Source of the DNA: Mytilisepta virgata
Lineage: Eukaryota > Mollusca > Bivalvia > Mytilida > Mytilidae
Reading direction: 5' to 3'
Length of the DNA stretch: 64,000 nt
Assembly: GCA_028015205.1 (NCBI GenBank)
Contig: CM051521.1
Coordinates: 98,928,513-98,992,512, forward strand
Of this stretch, positions 36,601 through 48,689 are shown in pieces. Every line of letters starts with the position of its first letter. The stretch's first letter is position 1. The position numbers and the translations under genes are program-made. The notes beneath the pieces were generated by a model. That model made no database searches. It saw only the letters and a program-made list of their open reading frames with translations, and was not told the DNA's origin.

Positions 36601-39600
36601 CATTTGATTTTGTAATATCCATTAATGTACTTTAATGCTTCTTATTTACATGTAAAAAAGTTTTAATCTATTAATATATTTTACAGGCCTCTGGTAACAA
36701 AGTAAGTCGACAGTCGGTTCTGTGTGGTAGCCAAAATATTGTTATAAATGGAAAGGTTTGTATAATAGACTAGTTTCCAATGAATCAATTAATTTTTCAG
36801 TGAATTTTTGTTATTTTTTAATACAAATCTTGACAAAACTATATTCAGTGACATGGTAGTTGTAACTTACCTTAGGTCTTGTTGAGCAATTCTTTCATAA
36901 ACTTACATTCCATGGTTAAGCTCATCCAGCCTAGTTGACTATGTAAACTGCTGGTATTGTTATCTCTTGTGAATATTGAAACAATAAACAAAATGAACTA
37001 AAAGTTTTGTGATGTATACCTTCTGCATTTGTTGTAAATCTTGTTTTTATAAAGAAAATATATACTTTGAGTAGGGGGCAGACCCAGACACTGATAAAGG
37101 AATATCAGTTTGCTGTCATTCAGAAGTTCAGGGGTCAAGATCAACCACAGATTTCAATATTTCATAGGTCATTATATATTGTAACAAAACTCATATTCAG
37201 TATTCTTGAAACAAGAAAATTTCCACTAAGTCACAAAAATAAAGGACCCTATAGCATGCAATGAAGAAAAATATGCTAATAGCGAGAAGTTGTCTTGTAA
37301 AAAAGACATTTATGGTCATAAATATGATATTAAAAGTCAGAAAATAAAAATAAAGTGATTGTCATTTGGATATAGACATTCATATTATGTACCAAATTCC
37401 ATGTTTTTGGAATTCAGGTTTTTCAGTGGTTAATTGTACTTAACAAATATTTTTCGATCATCCTGAATCAGAAGTCTATTACATATTTTAATGAGTTTAA
37501 TAATTGCTCAATTATTTTCAATTTTATAGGAATGTATAACATTTTTATGGTGAAAATTTCAGAAAAAGTTTTTAAAATATGTGCTCACCAACAACTAACT
37601 CCTAAAATTATGGTAACTGTTCTTTTGTTTCAGACAATTATTATGACAGACTGTGTGATAAGAGGAGACTTAGCCAATGTCAGAATTGGTAGACATTGTA
37701 TTGTTAGTAAAAAAGCAGTTATACGTCCTCCATTCAAAAAATTCAGTAAAGGGTAAGGTGTTTAAAGTTTTGTGACTTTTTTTATTATCTCTGTAAAACT
37801 TGGCATTAAGGACTTAGATCATCTAGGATTTGTCTTAAAGAGACATTTTTAATAGAAGGGTGATTTTTTAAAATGTCCTAATGAACTAACACTGGAGAAA
37901 TGATCAGGAGTGGTATTAAATTTGAAAAAAAAGGTTATCTTTAATAAGTGATAAAAAAGAAAAACCACCAATATTGTTTACACTTTAATAAAAATCATTA
38001 TAAAATACATCTATTATGAATTACATGTAATTGTATTTGATAAAAAAAGTCATACACAGTACATTTCCTTCATTTAGACGTATTTATAAATGCAATTCAG
38101 AGATTTTGTTCATATACTGACATACATGTACCTGTAATCCTCCATACTTGAGGGATCACCTTATCAAAATTTGAAAAAAAATTTTGTAAGATCCTGAAGA
38201 AAAAATATGAAACAATTCTAGTTTTCTGCTTCGAACCTAAATTCTTGATCAAAGTGTGACAATCTCCTGATATGAGATTTAAAGTTTATCATATGTATGT
38301 GCTTAAGATAAGTAAATTATTTCAAATTTTTGGAAAAAAAGTTATTCACAATAGCTTTAGATCATTTTCATAAATATTTGCAGTATGTTATATAGCACTT
38401 TTAATGCTTTAAACTTGAAGAATTTGACAGGCATCTCTTGATAAAATGAATGTTATATTACAGGGTAGCATTTTTCCCGATCCATATAGGAGATAATGTA
38501 TTTATTGGTGAAGACTCTATAGTTAATGCTGCACAAGTTGGTTCTTTTGTTCATATTGGTAAAAATTGTGTCATTGTAAGTATTAATTTCTAAAGCTTGA
38601 AAAAAAATAATCTCTGGAATTATTGACTCTGAGCAGAAACATCTGTTTTACTGAATTGTAGTGTATTACAACTAGAATCTAGTTAGATTGATTTCTGTAA
38701 CAAAGACTGAGAAAATTAATGCAGTCGTGACAAATGTTGAAGTACAGTAAATAATTTTTGCTGTAGAAAATTAACATATTTTTGAATAAATAAAAAAGTT
38801 TATTTCTGCAAAAAAAAATCTAATTGCTACATGTAACAGTTAGAGAATAAGAGTAATATAGAATATGATGAACTTTGACAAATGTATCAGGACTTCCATT
38901 TAATACAGTGTATTTTTGAGAAAAAAACCCATTAATTTGAACCTCACTAATATCTATTGGTAAGACTACCGTAAAATCTCTATTTATTCGTCGACCTAAT
39001 TATTCGTCACTTTTAGTATTTCATGGAAAAATGTATTTTTTAAAATCTATTTTTTCTCGTCACTTGCAAAGTTTTCAAATCGCGACTGTTGTGAAGTCAG
39101 AATTTTCAACATTTATCGTGAACTGAATAAGTTCTTGTCACCATCGAGTCTTCCATTCCTCAAAACAAATAAGTTTATTCACCCAAAACATGAAAATAAT
39201 TGTTATAAATACAAAATTTTAAACAAATTTAATCGACTTTTTGCACCTGGAAGTTAGGTTAAGATAGTAACAACAAAATAAAGTTCGGTATAACTATGCT
39301 TCTGATTCCACATTAGATAACAGACAAAATTTAAATAAAAATTATAAAATTAAACATATTTTATTTTATAATTCCTTTTCTTTAACCTATAAATTGAATT
39401 GATATGATCTTATACAAAGACGAAAGAAACAAATGAAATAAATATTCATTAGGTTCCATTCCGAATCCGGATTACGACCACGTGTTGTCTACATATCAAA
39501 ACATGGCAGATGGTTGAAAGTTTGTCATCGTTGTTTGTTTTGGATTTAAAATGGCAATTTTCATGAGTATTGATGATGAATTCATGAAAAACAAATGAAG

Positions 39601-42600
39601 AAACAACTCAGAAAGTACGGGCTTTAATTTCATCTTGTTATACTTATCATTCATTAAGCAAATCAATCTACTGGAAGTCAACAACGATCCCACAACAAAA
39701 AAAACCTATTTTTTCGTCAGTTTTTCAATTTTCCTCAAAAATGGGTGTTTTTTAATGACGAATAAATAGAGTTATTACGGTACTATGTATAGTGTAAATG
39801 TTGAAATTATTACACCCACTTGAAATTGTGAATCTTATCAATCTACAATAATACAAACATTGATTAATGTGATTTCTGTACATATATTTTAAATTTGAAT
39901 TGAATTTTGAGATTTTTTAAATGCCTTTCCAAGTAATTGATGTAATGGCATGAAAACCTAGTTAACTCATTCCCAGCTCAGAATCCATTGTAAGGAGTCA
40001 GGTTAATTCCATTTCTGCTTAATGAAATGTCAAAGCTTTAGAGGCTATATAGTCAGCTGGAAATTTAGTGTTAAGACTTGCTGTGTGGTTAACTGATTCT
40101 CTGCTTGGCATCTACATGTAACATAAAGAGTAATAGGTTGAAAAAAACTACATGTACTTCTCTAGCCTAAAAAAACTTGCTAATCCTTTCCCAGTTTTCT
40201 ATCCAAAGAGACCTTTGATCTGATTCTTTCTGGGTATGCACCCAGCATTAAAATTTGGAAGTCAGGATATTTGTTCCTTTCTACTAGATATAAACATCTT
40301 ATAAATCTTTTTATGGTTAGATCAGTATATCTAAATTAATATTTAGCTAATTGATATCAAAACTCATTGTACCAATACACAGACAAATTTATAATGCCCT
40401 ATTGGAATAAGGTGACAAATTTGACTATATCCATTACATTCATGATAACAAATGTTATACATATAGCTGTATAGATGGTACATGTATCCAGCAATGTAAA
40501 TAAAATACCATGAAATTTATAAAAACAGTATTTTGACCCTGATTATGATATTGTACCTGCTTTAGGGAAGACGATGTGTTTTGAAAGATTGTTGTGCTAT
40601 TGCTGATAACACAGTACTTCCTCCAGAAACAGTAGTCCCTCCTTTTACAGTATTTTCTGGTTCTCCAGGTAACTTTTATTTTTTAATCGATCACAAATAT
40701 TTGCAGACGTATAATGGTATGAGCCTGTCATTGTCGTTGGCATTAGTAGACAGGTAGGTCTCCACTCATTTACTTTTGCTCTATTGAACAAATCCTTAAA
40801 ATATTTTACGACAATGGTTCCCCAATCAGCAAACCTCGGCCGACTGCTACTCTCCATCTAACTTTGGCTGTATGTGGTGAATTGATATGCGTATCCACCT
40901 TACATTGTGATTCAGCTGTCTGTTTACTCTCTGTATCATGACTGATGCTCAAAAAAGTTCTCTTACATGACAAAATTTAACGTTTTTTATGTATCCAATC
41001 AGTTTATTTGTTAATAATATACTGCTTAAGTATTTTAGAAACCATTAAATACTCCAATAATACATAAATCGCTAACTACAAAGATCAGTACGGTTTCTAT
41101 GCCAACATAACAAGATCAATAATACATAAAATGAGATTGGACTGGCAACGAATTTAACATTGGTACAAAAGTGTTCGGAAAAATGTCGTTGTTAGACGGG
41201 TTGAAAAAACATGTACTTCCTAGTGTGCGTGAACTGATAATTTTGAAAACACGTCGTCTTTTGTTGGGAGAATTAAATACGGTGAATGGTTTCTGTAGTT
41301 TTTGATCTGAAACAACATTATGCATGTCGATATATTTAAACATAATTTTTTATTTATGCAGCAGATAAATGTATCTGGATTTAAGTTACGAATTAGTTTT
41401 TTATGAAGAAAATTAAAATATTGATTTTTTGAACGTGTTTGAACTCCTAAAAATAGTTTTAATGGATTCCATCGTGATACAGCCGAGGTTAGATGGAGGA
41501 AGGTAATCAGCTGAGGTGAGCCGAGTGAATGGTCCCCCATAAGAAATACAGGTTGGGATTGATTTTTGGAAATCTGGCCCCTTTCAGTTTTTTCCTGGGG
41601 GTCAATAAGGGTTTTTTGATAATTTGGGTGTAACTCTGAATTTTTATCCACTTTTTATGATTTTTGTTTTTTAATGTTCCTTGATGAAAATGGAAAATTT
41701 GTTTTGATTTATTTCTTACTATATCTTACCATTTTAGAGATATAAGGGGCCAAAAAAGGGACATGCCTTGATTTTTGAAACTTTTTTATTTCTCCTCCAA
41801 ATTTGATGATTTTTTTTTAAATGGTTTTTTATAAAAAATTTAAAAAATGCAATTAAAGTTACTCCATGCATTTTTGTGTATATTTTTTCATTTCAGAGAT
41901 TAAAGGGATTAAAAGGGTCAAAATTAGCCATTTTGCAGGACAAGTAAAATGTTTATTTTGCATCCAATTTCAATTGGGATTTTTTCTTTCAATCTATCTT
42001 CTCTCTTTTATTGTTTCCGAGATTCAAATGGTCATAGGGGCCAAAAGAGGAAAGTTCATTTTTTCTTTTTCATCAAATTTCTATGAAGATTTTTTTTTTT
42101 AATTCATCTGGATGAGAGCCTGTCAACAGATTTTTCCTACCATTTACAGTTTTCAAGATAGAAGGCCAAAAAAGCAATGTAGCTTGACATTTAAATTTTT
42201 ATGAATTTTTTTTTCGGTTCTTGTGATAGGTCCAATATATTACTGTTTAATGTATACAAATGTATTGATATATCCAAGACTTACTTGTGTCCTCACTTAC
42301 TTCAACTGTTCACCTGTCATCATGTGGCACTTAGCAAAGCCCTTTATTGACCTATGATAATGAAATAACTCCAAACATTTTGTAAATACATGTATTTAAA
42401 ACAGAAATTATCAAATTTGTTTCAATAACCAAGTACTACTGTGTAAACTGTAAGGTGAAACCCAACTTCTGGGGGAGATGCACTGTACATTTGTACTATG
42501 AACTTATTTAACAAAGATTGGTTGTCAGAGTTTTGTAGTTCTCTATTTGTTTTCGTTGCAGGTAGATTTACTTCAGAATTACCAGAATGTACACAAGATC

Positions 42601-42680
42601 TAATGATTGATGTAACAATGAGCTATTATGACCATTTTAAGTCAATAGGTGGACCAAAATCTAAAGACAGAAAAAGGTAA
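33659..42680 (+). CDS. DCTN5: DCTN5, dynactin subunit 5 (p25), 6 exons, complete
   Basis: p25 is a left-handed beta-helix protein of the dynactin pointed-end complex, with p27, p62 and Arp11, and helps recruit dynein cargo such as early endosomes. Exons: 33659-33706, 36687-36755, 37634-37752, 38464-38575, 40566-40668, 42562-42680. They total 570 nt (189 aa plus TAA); all introns are GT/AG with matching phases. Vertebrate DCTN5 has 182 residues. Diagnostic blocks are [89 protein letters not shown] and [15 protein letters not shown]. The C-terminal tail [10 protein letters not shown] differs from the vertebrate end. The start is fixed by a 16-codon first exon encoding [16 protein letters not shown]. 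The stop lies inside a splice-donor-like sequence. Confidence 0.96.
33773..34503. mobile_element. Inverted-repeat element in DCTN5 intron 1
   Basis: The left end TAGCTACAATAATGTATCTC then CTGTGACAACTTTTGACT is matched in inverse at the right end (34440-34503) over roughly 55-70 bp, with about 85-90% identity. GAATAG precedes the left end, a few bases out, and directly follows the right end, a possible target duplication. No transposase frame is found in the 730 bp. Confidence 0.75.
35601..35936 (+). mobile_element. tRNA-derived SINE, family 2
   Basis: The tRNA-like head GCCTTGGTTGTCCAATGGTA (A box) and GGTCACAGGTTTGATCCC (B box) are followed by a body with AGCACAGGACTGATCGGCTA, ACAAAGCAGGGTTCATATTC and an AT-rich tail ending near TCATCAATCC. 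A diverged copy lies at 47290-47640. The head resembles a tRNA, but the body shows it is a SINE. It lies in DCTN5 intron 1. Confidence 0.8.
36170..36485 (+). repeat. Two-unit direct duplication, 144-bp period
   Basis: TTAAGTTTTGTGTTTAG begins at 36187 and again at 36331; the following TTTCTTTGGAACTAAGCATA and GTGCCTTGGGTAGTACTGA blocks repeat with few differences. It lies in DCTN5 intron 1, about 200 bases before exon 2. Confidence 0.85.
38967..39782. mobile_element. Tc1/mariner- or pogo-like MITE in DCTN5 intron 4
   Basis: The left end TACCGTAAAATCTCTATTTA and the right end, the complement of TACCGTAATAACTCTATTTA, form inverted repeats of about 25 bp that continue into TTCGTC. TA at each outer edge is compatible with a TA target duplication. 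The length is 816 bp. No transposase is visible; the longest frame (39496-39693, minus) shows no DDE motif. Confidence 0.7.
41570..42190 (+). repeat. Degenerate tandem repeats in DCTN5 intron 5
   Basis: Motifs of the form AGATATAAGGGGCCAAAAAA, AGGGATTAAAAGGGTCAAAA, CATAGGGGCCAAAAGAGG and GATAGAAGGCCAAAAAAG recur about every 130-190 bases with strong divergence. Frames crossing this stretch are not credible genes. Confidence 0.5.
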
Positions 42681-42734
42681 TTTTACCAATTTAATAGACA
42701 ATGCATGGGTTAATCTGTAAATCAACTGTTTTTT

Positions 42735-43730
42735 TGTCTCGTCTGCGACAAAAAGTCGCGAAGGTGAGATATAGATGTTACTTTCTGGTGGCGATGGCGG
42801 TGTAAACTTTTTTAAAACTTTAATGACTTTGCACATATAATACCTACAATTAAGATTTATGGTCTACAGATAGCTTATCGTATAAGGTTTCCCACAATAT
42901 ACATGTCTTGTGACCCTGACCTCATTTTCATGGTTCACTGACTTCATAAACATAAATGTAAAATCTGCGTGGTTAAATCGATTTCTCAGCAACTGTAATA
43001 CCTAGGCCAACCATATTTGGTCTATAGATAATTTTTGGTGGGTACATGCCAGTCTGATACCTGCTTTTTGACTGACCTCAATTTCATGCTTTAGTGACAT
43101 GAGTCACATTTTCACGATTAAGTCCATTTCTCTGAAATTGTAATACCTAGACCCACCATATTTGGTCTATTGATAGTTCTTGGTGGGTACATGCCAGTCT
43201 GACACTTGTTTATGGACCTTGACCTCAATTTCATGGTTGAGTGACTTTCATCCAAGTTTCTTGATTAAGTCCATTTTTCATCAACTGTAATACCTAGACC
43301 TACCGTATTTGGTCTATTGATAGTTCTTGGTGGGTACATGCCAGTCTGACACTTGTCTCTGGACCTTGACCTCAATTTCATGGTTTAATGACTTTCATCC
43401 AAGTTTCTTGATTAAGTTGATTTTTCAGCAACTGTAGTACCTAGACCCACCGTGTTTGGTCTATAGATAGTTCTTAGTGGGTACATGCAAGTCTGATACC
43501 TGTCTCTGGACCACGGGTAGGCCATTTATGCCAAATATTTTTATATCGGCATAAATGGCCTACCCGTGTTAAAATCAGGAAATTTCCAGCCACCGTGAAT
43601 TATTTCCTATTCTAATAGGATAGTTTTTAACACACTTTCCTTTGACTTGCAATGTCGGATGTCAGATAATCATTATTTTGTGTCCATGTGTATACTCAGG
43701 CGAGACATGTAGTGTGTCCACTCTTGTTTT
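42735..43730 (+). mobile_element. Family A element, copy 2
   Basis: It starts TGTCTCGTCTGCGACAAAAA with GTCGCGAAGGTGAGAT, forming a terminal hairpin, and ends AGGCGAGACATGTAGTGTG then TCCACTCTTGTTT. The body is a tandem array of roughly 145-bp units with GACCTTGACCTCAATTTCAT, TTGGTGGGTACATGCCAGTC and TGTAATACCTAGACCCACC. A foldback element interrupts it at 43512-43568. It lies about 55 bases after the DCTN5 stop codon. Confidence 0.8.
43512..43568. repeat. Perfect 21-bp foldback element inside family A copy 2
   Basis: The arm CACGGGTAGGCCATTTATGC (43512-43532) and its exact reverse complement (43548-43568) are separated by a 15-base AT-rich loop. The sequence is absent from the other family A copies, and the outer match to those copies resumes near 43640. 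It is therefore an insertion, probably longer than the hairpin itself. Confidence 0.75.
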
Positions 43731-44264
43731 GTTTTTGAAGAATTTCATTGCGTAAAACTCAAATATTACAGTCAAGTATGGTGAATTCATGGATTTGAAA
43801 AAAAATATAATTCAGAACAGAGTTAATTTTTTTTTATTAAAATTTAAGGATATGGGTTAAGCATCAATGAAACAACATTCCATAACATTGATTCCTGTAC
43901 AAATAGATTAGCTCTAGTTATTGTTGTTCAGCTTCCAACAAGGAGAATCAGGCTTCAACAAAAAGTAGAAAAATGAGTTTCTTTCCAAAGTGACGTCACA
44001 TTTATATTCACACAATTTGATCAACAAAAAAAACCCAGGAACAGTTTTGTAATAGTGATTTATGTATACATAATTTTAATATAAAGATAAGAAAAATCTA
44101 AAATTTGATACATATACTACATTCAAATTCTTTGTTACAAATATTAAGAATGTTTACAGGATGTTAGCATCAGTGCTTCAGTTCAGCACTTAAAACTACA
44201 ATGTTAAATGTATATTTGTTACTTTCAATAAAGAAATATATCTTATTGTATTTTTTGCTTTTAG

Positions 44265-45395
44265 ATGATTATTTTACCATGGTAAGGAGAGATTATTGCT
44301 TCTTTATTTTTGGTTGCTCCATCTTCAAGGGTTGTTGAGAACGTGAATAGATCAGAATTACTGGTTTATGTGAATTTCATTAGTTAGCTGTCTTACAACC
44401 AACATCCTTATGCTTATAATGAACTTAATATTAAAAACCAGTTATTATTTGAATGTAATGATAGTTTATAATTTGGTGATATGGTATATAGTACTCACTG
44501 ATGTAGAACAAATGTGCTTCAATGACATTTTGATAGAAATGCTTGTTTAATGTAGTTATTGGGCAAAAAAAGTTTTTGTTGACAAAGGATGTAAACTTAG
44601 AAAAAAAGTTATTTGAAAAGATTATTGTATTTTTTTTTATATATACATGTATTAGTATTCAAACTTAGTACCGGATAAATGCTGGATCTCATAGCATCAT
44701 TTCAGAACAAACTTTCAAGATTTCTTTGTTTTGTAAACATGTAGCTTTGCTATTAACACCAGGTGAGCCACTGGGCAGAATTTTTTTTTAAGTTAATGCT
44801 ATTTTTAGTTATAATGTGGGTCTCCCATTTTGAAATCTCAAGGTCTGCTACTGATTACCATCTAGTTCACATATACTGAATAATTTTGTAAAAAATCAGT
44901 TTTCGGATGTATCAGCTTATCATATGGAAATTTAAGTTAGGTAGGTTTTGAAATGGGAAAGCTTTCAGAACCTTAACTGGATATAATATCTTATAAAAAG
45001 GCAAGTTAGTATGGGTTGTTTTGGAAATCCATCCAACAGTGTTCACAATCATCTGCTTTGTGATTATTAAAAAAAATGTTTGGTATTATGCTAAATTAAG
45101 TACATCTATTTAAAACTCAAATCGACTGCTGTTTGGGAAGATGTTACCGTCTGGGACTTAAAGTCAACTAGTAGCAGTACTAGTAGTATCAGTTCAGTTT
45201 TAGAAAGATAACATCAGATACCGAATTCCTCATGTACATATACAATGCACATTTCATAAATCAACCAACATCAGGTACAACCAAAAATCTGAAACGGGCT
45301 AGAAAATGTTCATTTTAAGAAAACCTTTGTGTGTAAACTTTGTATTTCTGTTGGCTATGGTATTGTTTTTATTTATTATAACAAAGTGCAATAAA
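44265..45395 (+). other. Possible DCTN5 3' UTR exon
   Basis: A pyrimidine tract ending GCTTTTAG precedes 44265, and AATAAA is at 45390-45395. If the donor-like AAAAAG/GTAATT at the DCTN5 stop is used, splicing to 44265 would encode the same last arginine and then TGA. No protein frame of note lies here. Use of this exon is inference. Confidence 0.25.
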
Positions 45396-45844
45396 CATTA
45401 CAAATTTATTTATTTATTTATTAGTCCCCTACAACCAAAGCCAAAAAGGACTTCTGGTTTTTTGTTACATTATATGAAGTAACAGGTGAAATAGAAATTT
45501 TGTTCCTGTTGAAAGATGTTGGCAGATTTATGCATTAATATTTTGATATTCCACATTTATTTTCTTCAAAACGGCTTATGATTTTGGATTTTTTTGGTAT
45601 ATAATAACATTATGAGAAGAAACAGATTGAGTTCAAATTTTTTATTCTGGTCAAATGATTAATGCAGAGTAATGGTCCTTAGACTGAGAAAATTGTATTT
45701 TATGGCAGTTTTGTGGGGTTTTTTTTCCAGAAATATGTTATGATTTTAATTTCTGGTATATAATTACATATACATTATGTTAAGTTACAGATCAAGTTAA
45801 AATATTCTTTGGGTTGAATGAAAATATTGGTTTTGTTTGGTTTT

Positions 45845-46763
45845 TGTCGAGCCTGCGACTTAAGTCGCAGAAATCTCGACATAAGGATTGCGGCGGCGGC
45901 GTTAACTCATTTCTTAAAAGCTTTATATTTTAAAAGGTGGAAGACCTGGATGCTTTATACTTTGTATATAGATGCCTTATGTTACGAAGTTTCCGTCTGT
46001 CATATGTACATTGTCCTTGACCTCATTTTCATGGTTCAGTGACTACTTACAAAAAAAGTTAAGATTTTTTGTAATGTTAATTTCTCTCTTATTATGAGTA
46101 ATAGGATAACTATATTTGGTATGTGCGTACCTTACAAGGTCCTCATCCCCGTCAGACAGTTTTCAATTGACCTCGACCCAATTTCAAGGATCAGTGAACA
46201 AGGTTAAGTTTTGGTGGTCAAGTCCATATCTCAGATACTATAAGCAATAGGTCTAGTATATTTGGTGTATGGAAGGATTGTAAGGTGTACATGTCCATCT
46301 GGCAGGTGTCATCTGACCTTGACCTAATTTTCATGGTTCAGTGGTTATAGTTAAGTTTTTGTGTTTTGGCCTGTTTTTCGAATACTGTATGCAATAGGTC
46401 TATTGTATTTGGTGTATGGAAGAATTGTAAGGTGTACATGTCCAGCTCTCAGGTGTCATCTGACCTTGACCTCATTTTCATGGTTCAGTGGTTATAGTTC
46501 AGTTTTTGTGTTTTGGCCTGTTTTTTTTCGAATACTGTATGCAATAGGTCTACTATATTTGGTGTATGGAAGGATTGTAAGGTTTACATGTTCAACTGGC
46601 AGGTGTCATCTGACCTTGACCTAATTTTCATGGTTCAGTGGTTATAGTTAAGTTTTTGTGTTTTGGCCTGTTTTACGAATACTGTATGCAATATGTCTTA
46701 CAGCATTTACTTTCATTAGAAATACACGACAGGCGAGACATTTTTGTGTGTCAACTCTTGTTT
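45845..46763 (+). mobile_element. Family A element, copy 3
   Basis: It starts TGTCGAGCCTGCGACTTAAG then TCGCAGAAATCTCGACAT, a strong hairpin, and ends CAGGCGAGACATTTTTGTG then TCAACTCTTGTTT, as in copy 2. The internal units here have ATCTGACCTTGACCTCATTT and TTTTGTGTTTTGGCCTG and differ from copy 2, so the ends are better conserved than the arrays. Confidence 0.8.
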
Positions 46764-46789
46764 CTTTTTTGGTGCATCTGACTCTACTA

Positions 46790-46985
46790 TCTTAAGCAAT
46801 TCTATTGTTGGTGAAAGCCAGAGTATTCAAAGAAAACCACTTACTTTGAACAGGAACTTGTCAATTAAGATTGGATATTCCTCGACTCAAACACACTTCA
46901 CCTCAATTTGATTTGAATTCTCATCCTTTGTGTTTAGGGGCTAGTAATCGTTAGTACTTATGATGAAGTACCTAGACCACTTGTA
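46790..46985 (-). repeat. Decayed SINE family 1 copy
   Basis: On the minus strand it parallels the SINE at 29288: an AAGTGGTCTAGGTACTTCAT head, ACTAACGATTACTAGCC, then a GAGAATTCAAATCAAATTGA remnant of the B box. Many substitutions and the loss of the extreme head suggest an old insertion. Confidence 0.6.
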
Positions 46986-47289
46986 TTAGAAATTTGCATG
47001 AACATTTTACTTTTCCATACTTTTATCAAAAGGTCTTGATAGTTTCTTTTTAGGTATATTTAATTATATTATGAGAAATGACTGATGGAGTTCAAATTTC
47101 TTCCAGTTGAAGGATTTTGGCAGAGGTTTGATTTTATGAGCTTACAACAATGCATTAACATTTAATATTTCATTTTTCTGCACTTCATTTCAAAAACGGT
47201 GGATGATATCAGTTTAATTTTTGATACATACTTGGTTAAATTATGATAACTCAAAGATTGATTTCCAAATAACTGCTTATAAAGGAAAA

Positions 47290-47640
47290 ATATTTGTCTC
47301 AATCAGAAGGCCACCTCTTGGTAGCATGTTTACATCGATTGCAAGTCCTAGGCTGGGTCAAATCCAAAACTTGGTATTGGTATTTACAGCTTCTTGCCCT
47401 CCATTTAGGAATAAGAGCCAAGACTGGTCGGCTTGGAGTCAGAATAATGTGTCTTGATGTGATGACATGTCTTCTTGCACACTGTAACCTCTTGAGCTAG
47501 CATGTTAAAAATTCAGCTTAGCGTATCAGTTTAGTACAAAGCATGGTTCATATTCATACTACATCAACAAGTTGGGCTGATGTTCATGCAATAATTTCCA
47601 CTGAAAGCTAACCAACAATCCATCAATCAAACAAACCCTT
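47290..47640 (+). repeat. Decayed SINE family 2 copy
   Basis: It is collinear with 35601-35936: GGTCAAATCCAAAACTTGG, AAGACTGGTCGGCTTGGAGT, CAGAATAATGTGTCTTG, AGTACAAAGCATGGTTCATA and CAACAATCCATCAATC. The tRNA-like head is strongly degraded. Confidence 0.7.
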
Positions 47641-47707
47641 ACAAAACATTGTATTTAGATTGTATATGAAAACTCTTATAATGCTTATAATGCTTGTCTA
47701 TTCATTA

Positions 47708-47900
47708 TGTACACATGTTTGACCATAAAACCGGTTTAACCCCACCACTGTTCAGTGTCTGTACCAAATCAGACTATCCTGACTCTGTTGTGTTTATGTT
47801 TGTATTTTGTGATCTTTAATGTTATTTTTTGTGTGGGGTTCTGTATGTTGGGTGGTGTTGATTGATGAATATATCATTGTTGACCTTTCCTGTTATCCAT
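47708..47900 (+). repeat. Interspersed repeat E, plus copy
   Basis: ACCATAAAACCGGTTTAACC, CAGTGTCTGTACCAAATCAG and TTTCCTGTTATCCATTTTGT match, in inverse orientation, 49088-49285. The class is not recognised. Confidence 0.7.
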
Positions 47901-48689
47901 TTTGTTGTTTATTGACATAAAATTATCACCATTACCTTGTTGATCACAAAATTTTTCCTGTTAAGAGGCTTATTAAGTTAAATTTTCCCCAAATCTACTG
48001 AATTATTTCTGTTGTCCATATTGTATTTATCATATCTACAATGTGCAATAAAACATTTCAAACCAGTTTAATCAATTATCATGTATCATTTGCAGTAATT
48101 GATAAAGATCTACCAATCAACCCATGACATGAATTATTTAAAAGTTAAAAGTTTAGTTAAGTTAAAAAAACATATAATATGTGTAAATTTCCTTCATGTC
48201 TTTGTGCATACAAAAGATCATTTTTATAGAAGTGGATACTTGTCAACTGTTTAATGGTAAATTGATAATACGTGACAAAATTTGTTCATATTGATCTGGT
48301 ATTCCCAATGAGGATCAATGAGTAAAATTCTTCCTTAAAACCATGTTAAAAATTCGCTTTTAGGTGCAGAAAATTTCTTTCAACATTTGGAATTTTTTTA
48401 TGAAAGTCGATCCGGCCTAGACAACAAAAATATGTACTACGTCAGGTTATTTTTTTTTGTAATATTGGTGATTTTAAATCTCCACTCTACCCATATATTT
48501 TCATATTTTGGGATAAAAGATTTAACAGCCCATACCCTAGTTGTGGAAATAAAGCAAAACCAGGAAAAAAAATTGTCTGTTAGATGTGTGATGCGTCTAG
48601 TGTGTTGGTGAAGTGTCTGTGTGCTTGTCACCTCTCGCATTCAGCCACCACCACTAGCTAGTATAAATGCTTGCGAAAAGAGAGCCAAG

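Noticed and set aside
40800..41540. Inverted similarity around CTCCATCTAACTTTGGCTGT
   Set aside because: A 20-base core matches in inverse near 41480, but the flanks are too diverged to define an element.
41220..41651. 143-codon minus-strand frame
   Set aside because: It lies in DCTN5 intron 5, beside degenerate repeats, and has no recognisable domain, signal or splice pattern.
46361..46624. Open frame with a duplicated hydrophobic peptide (87 codons)
   Set aside because: It is an artefact of the family A array, with no start context or splice partner.
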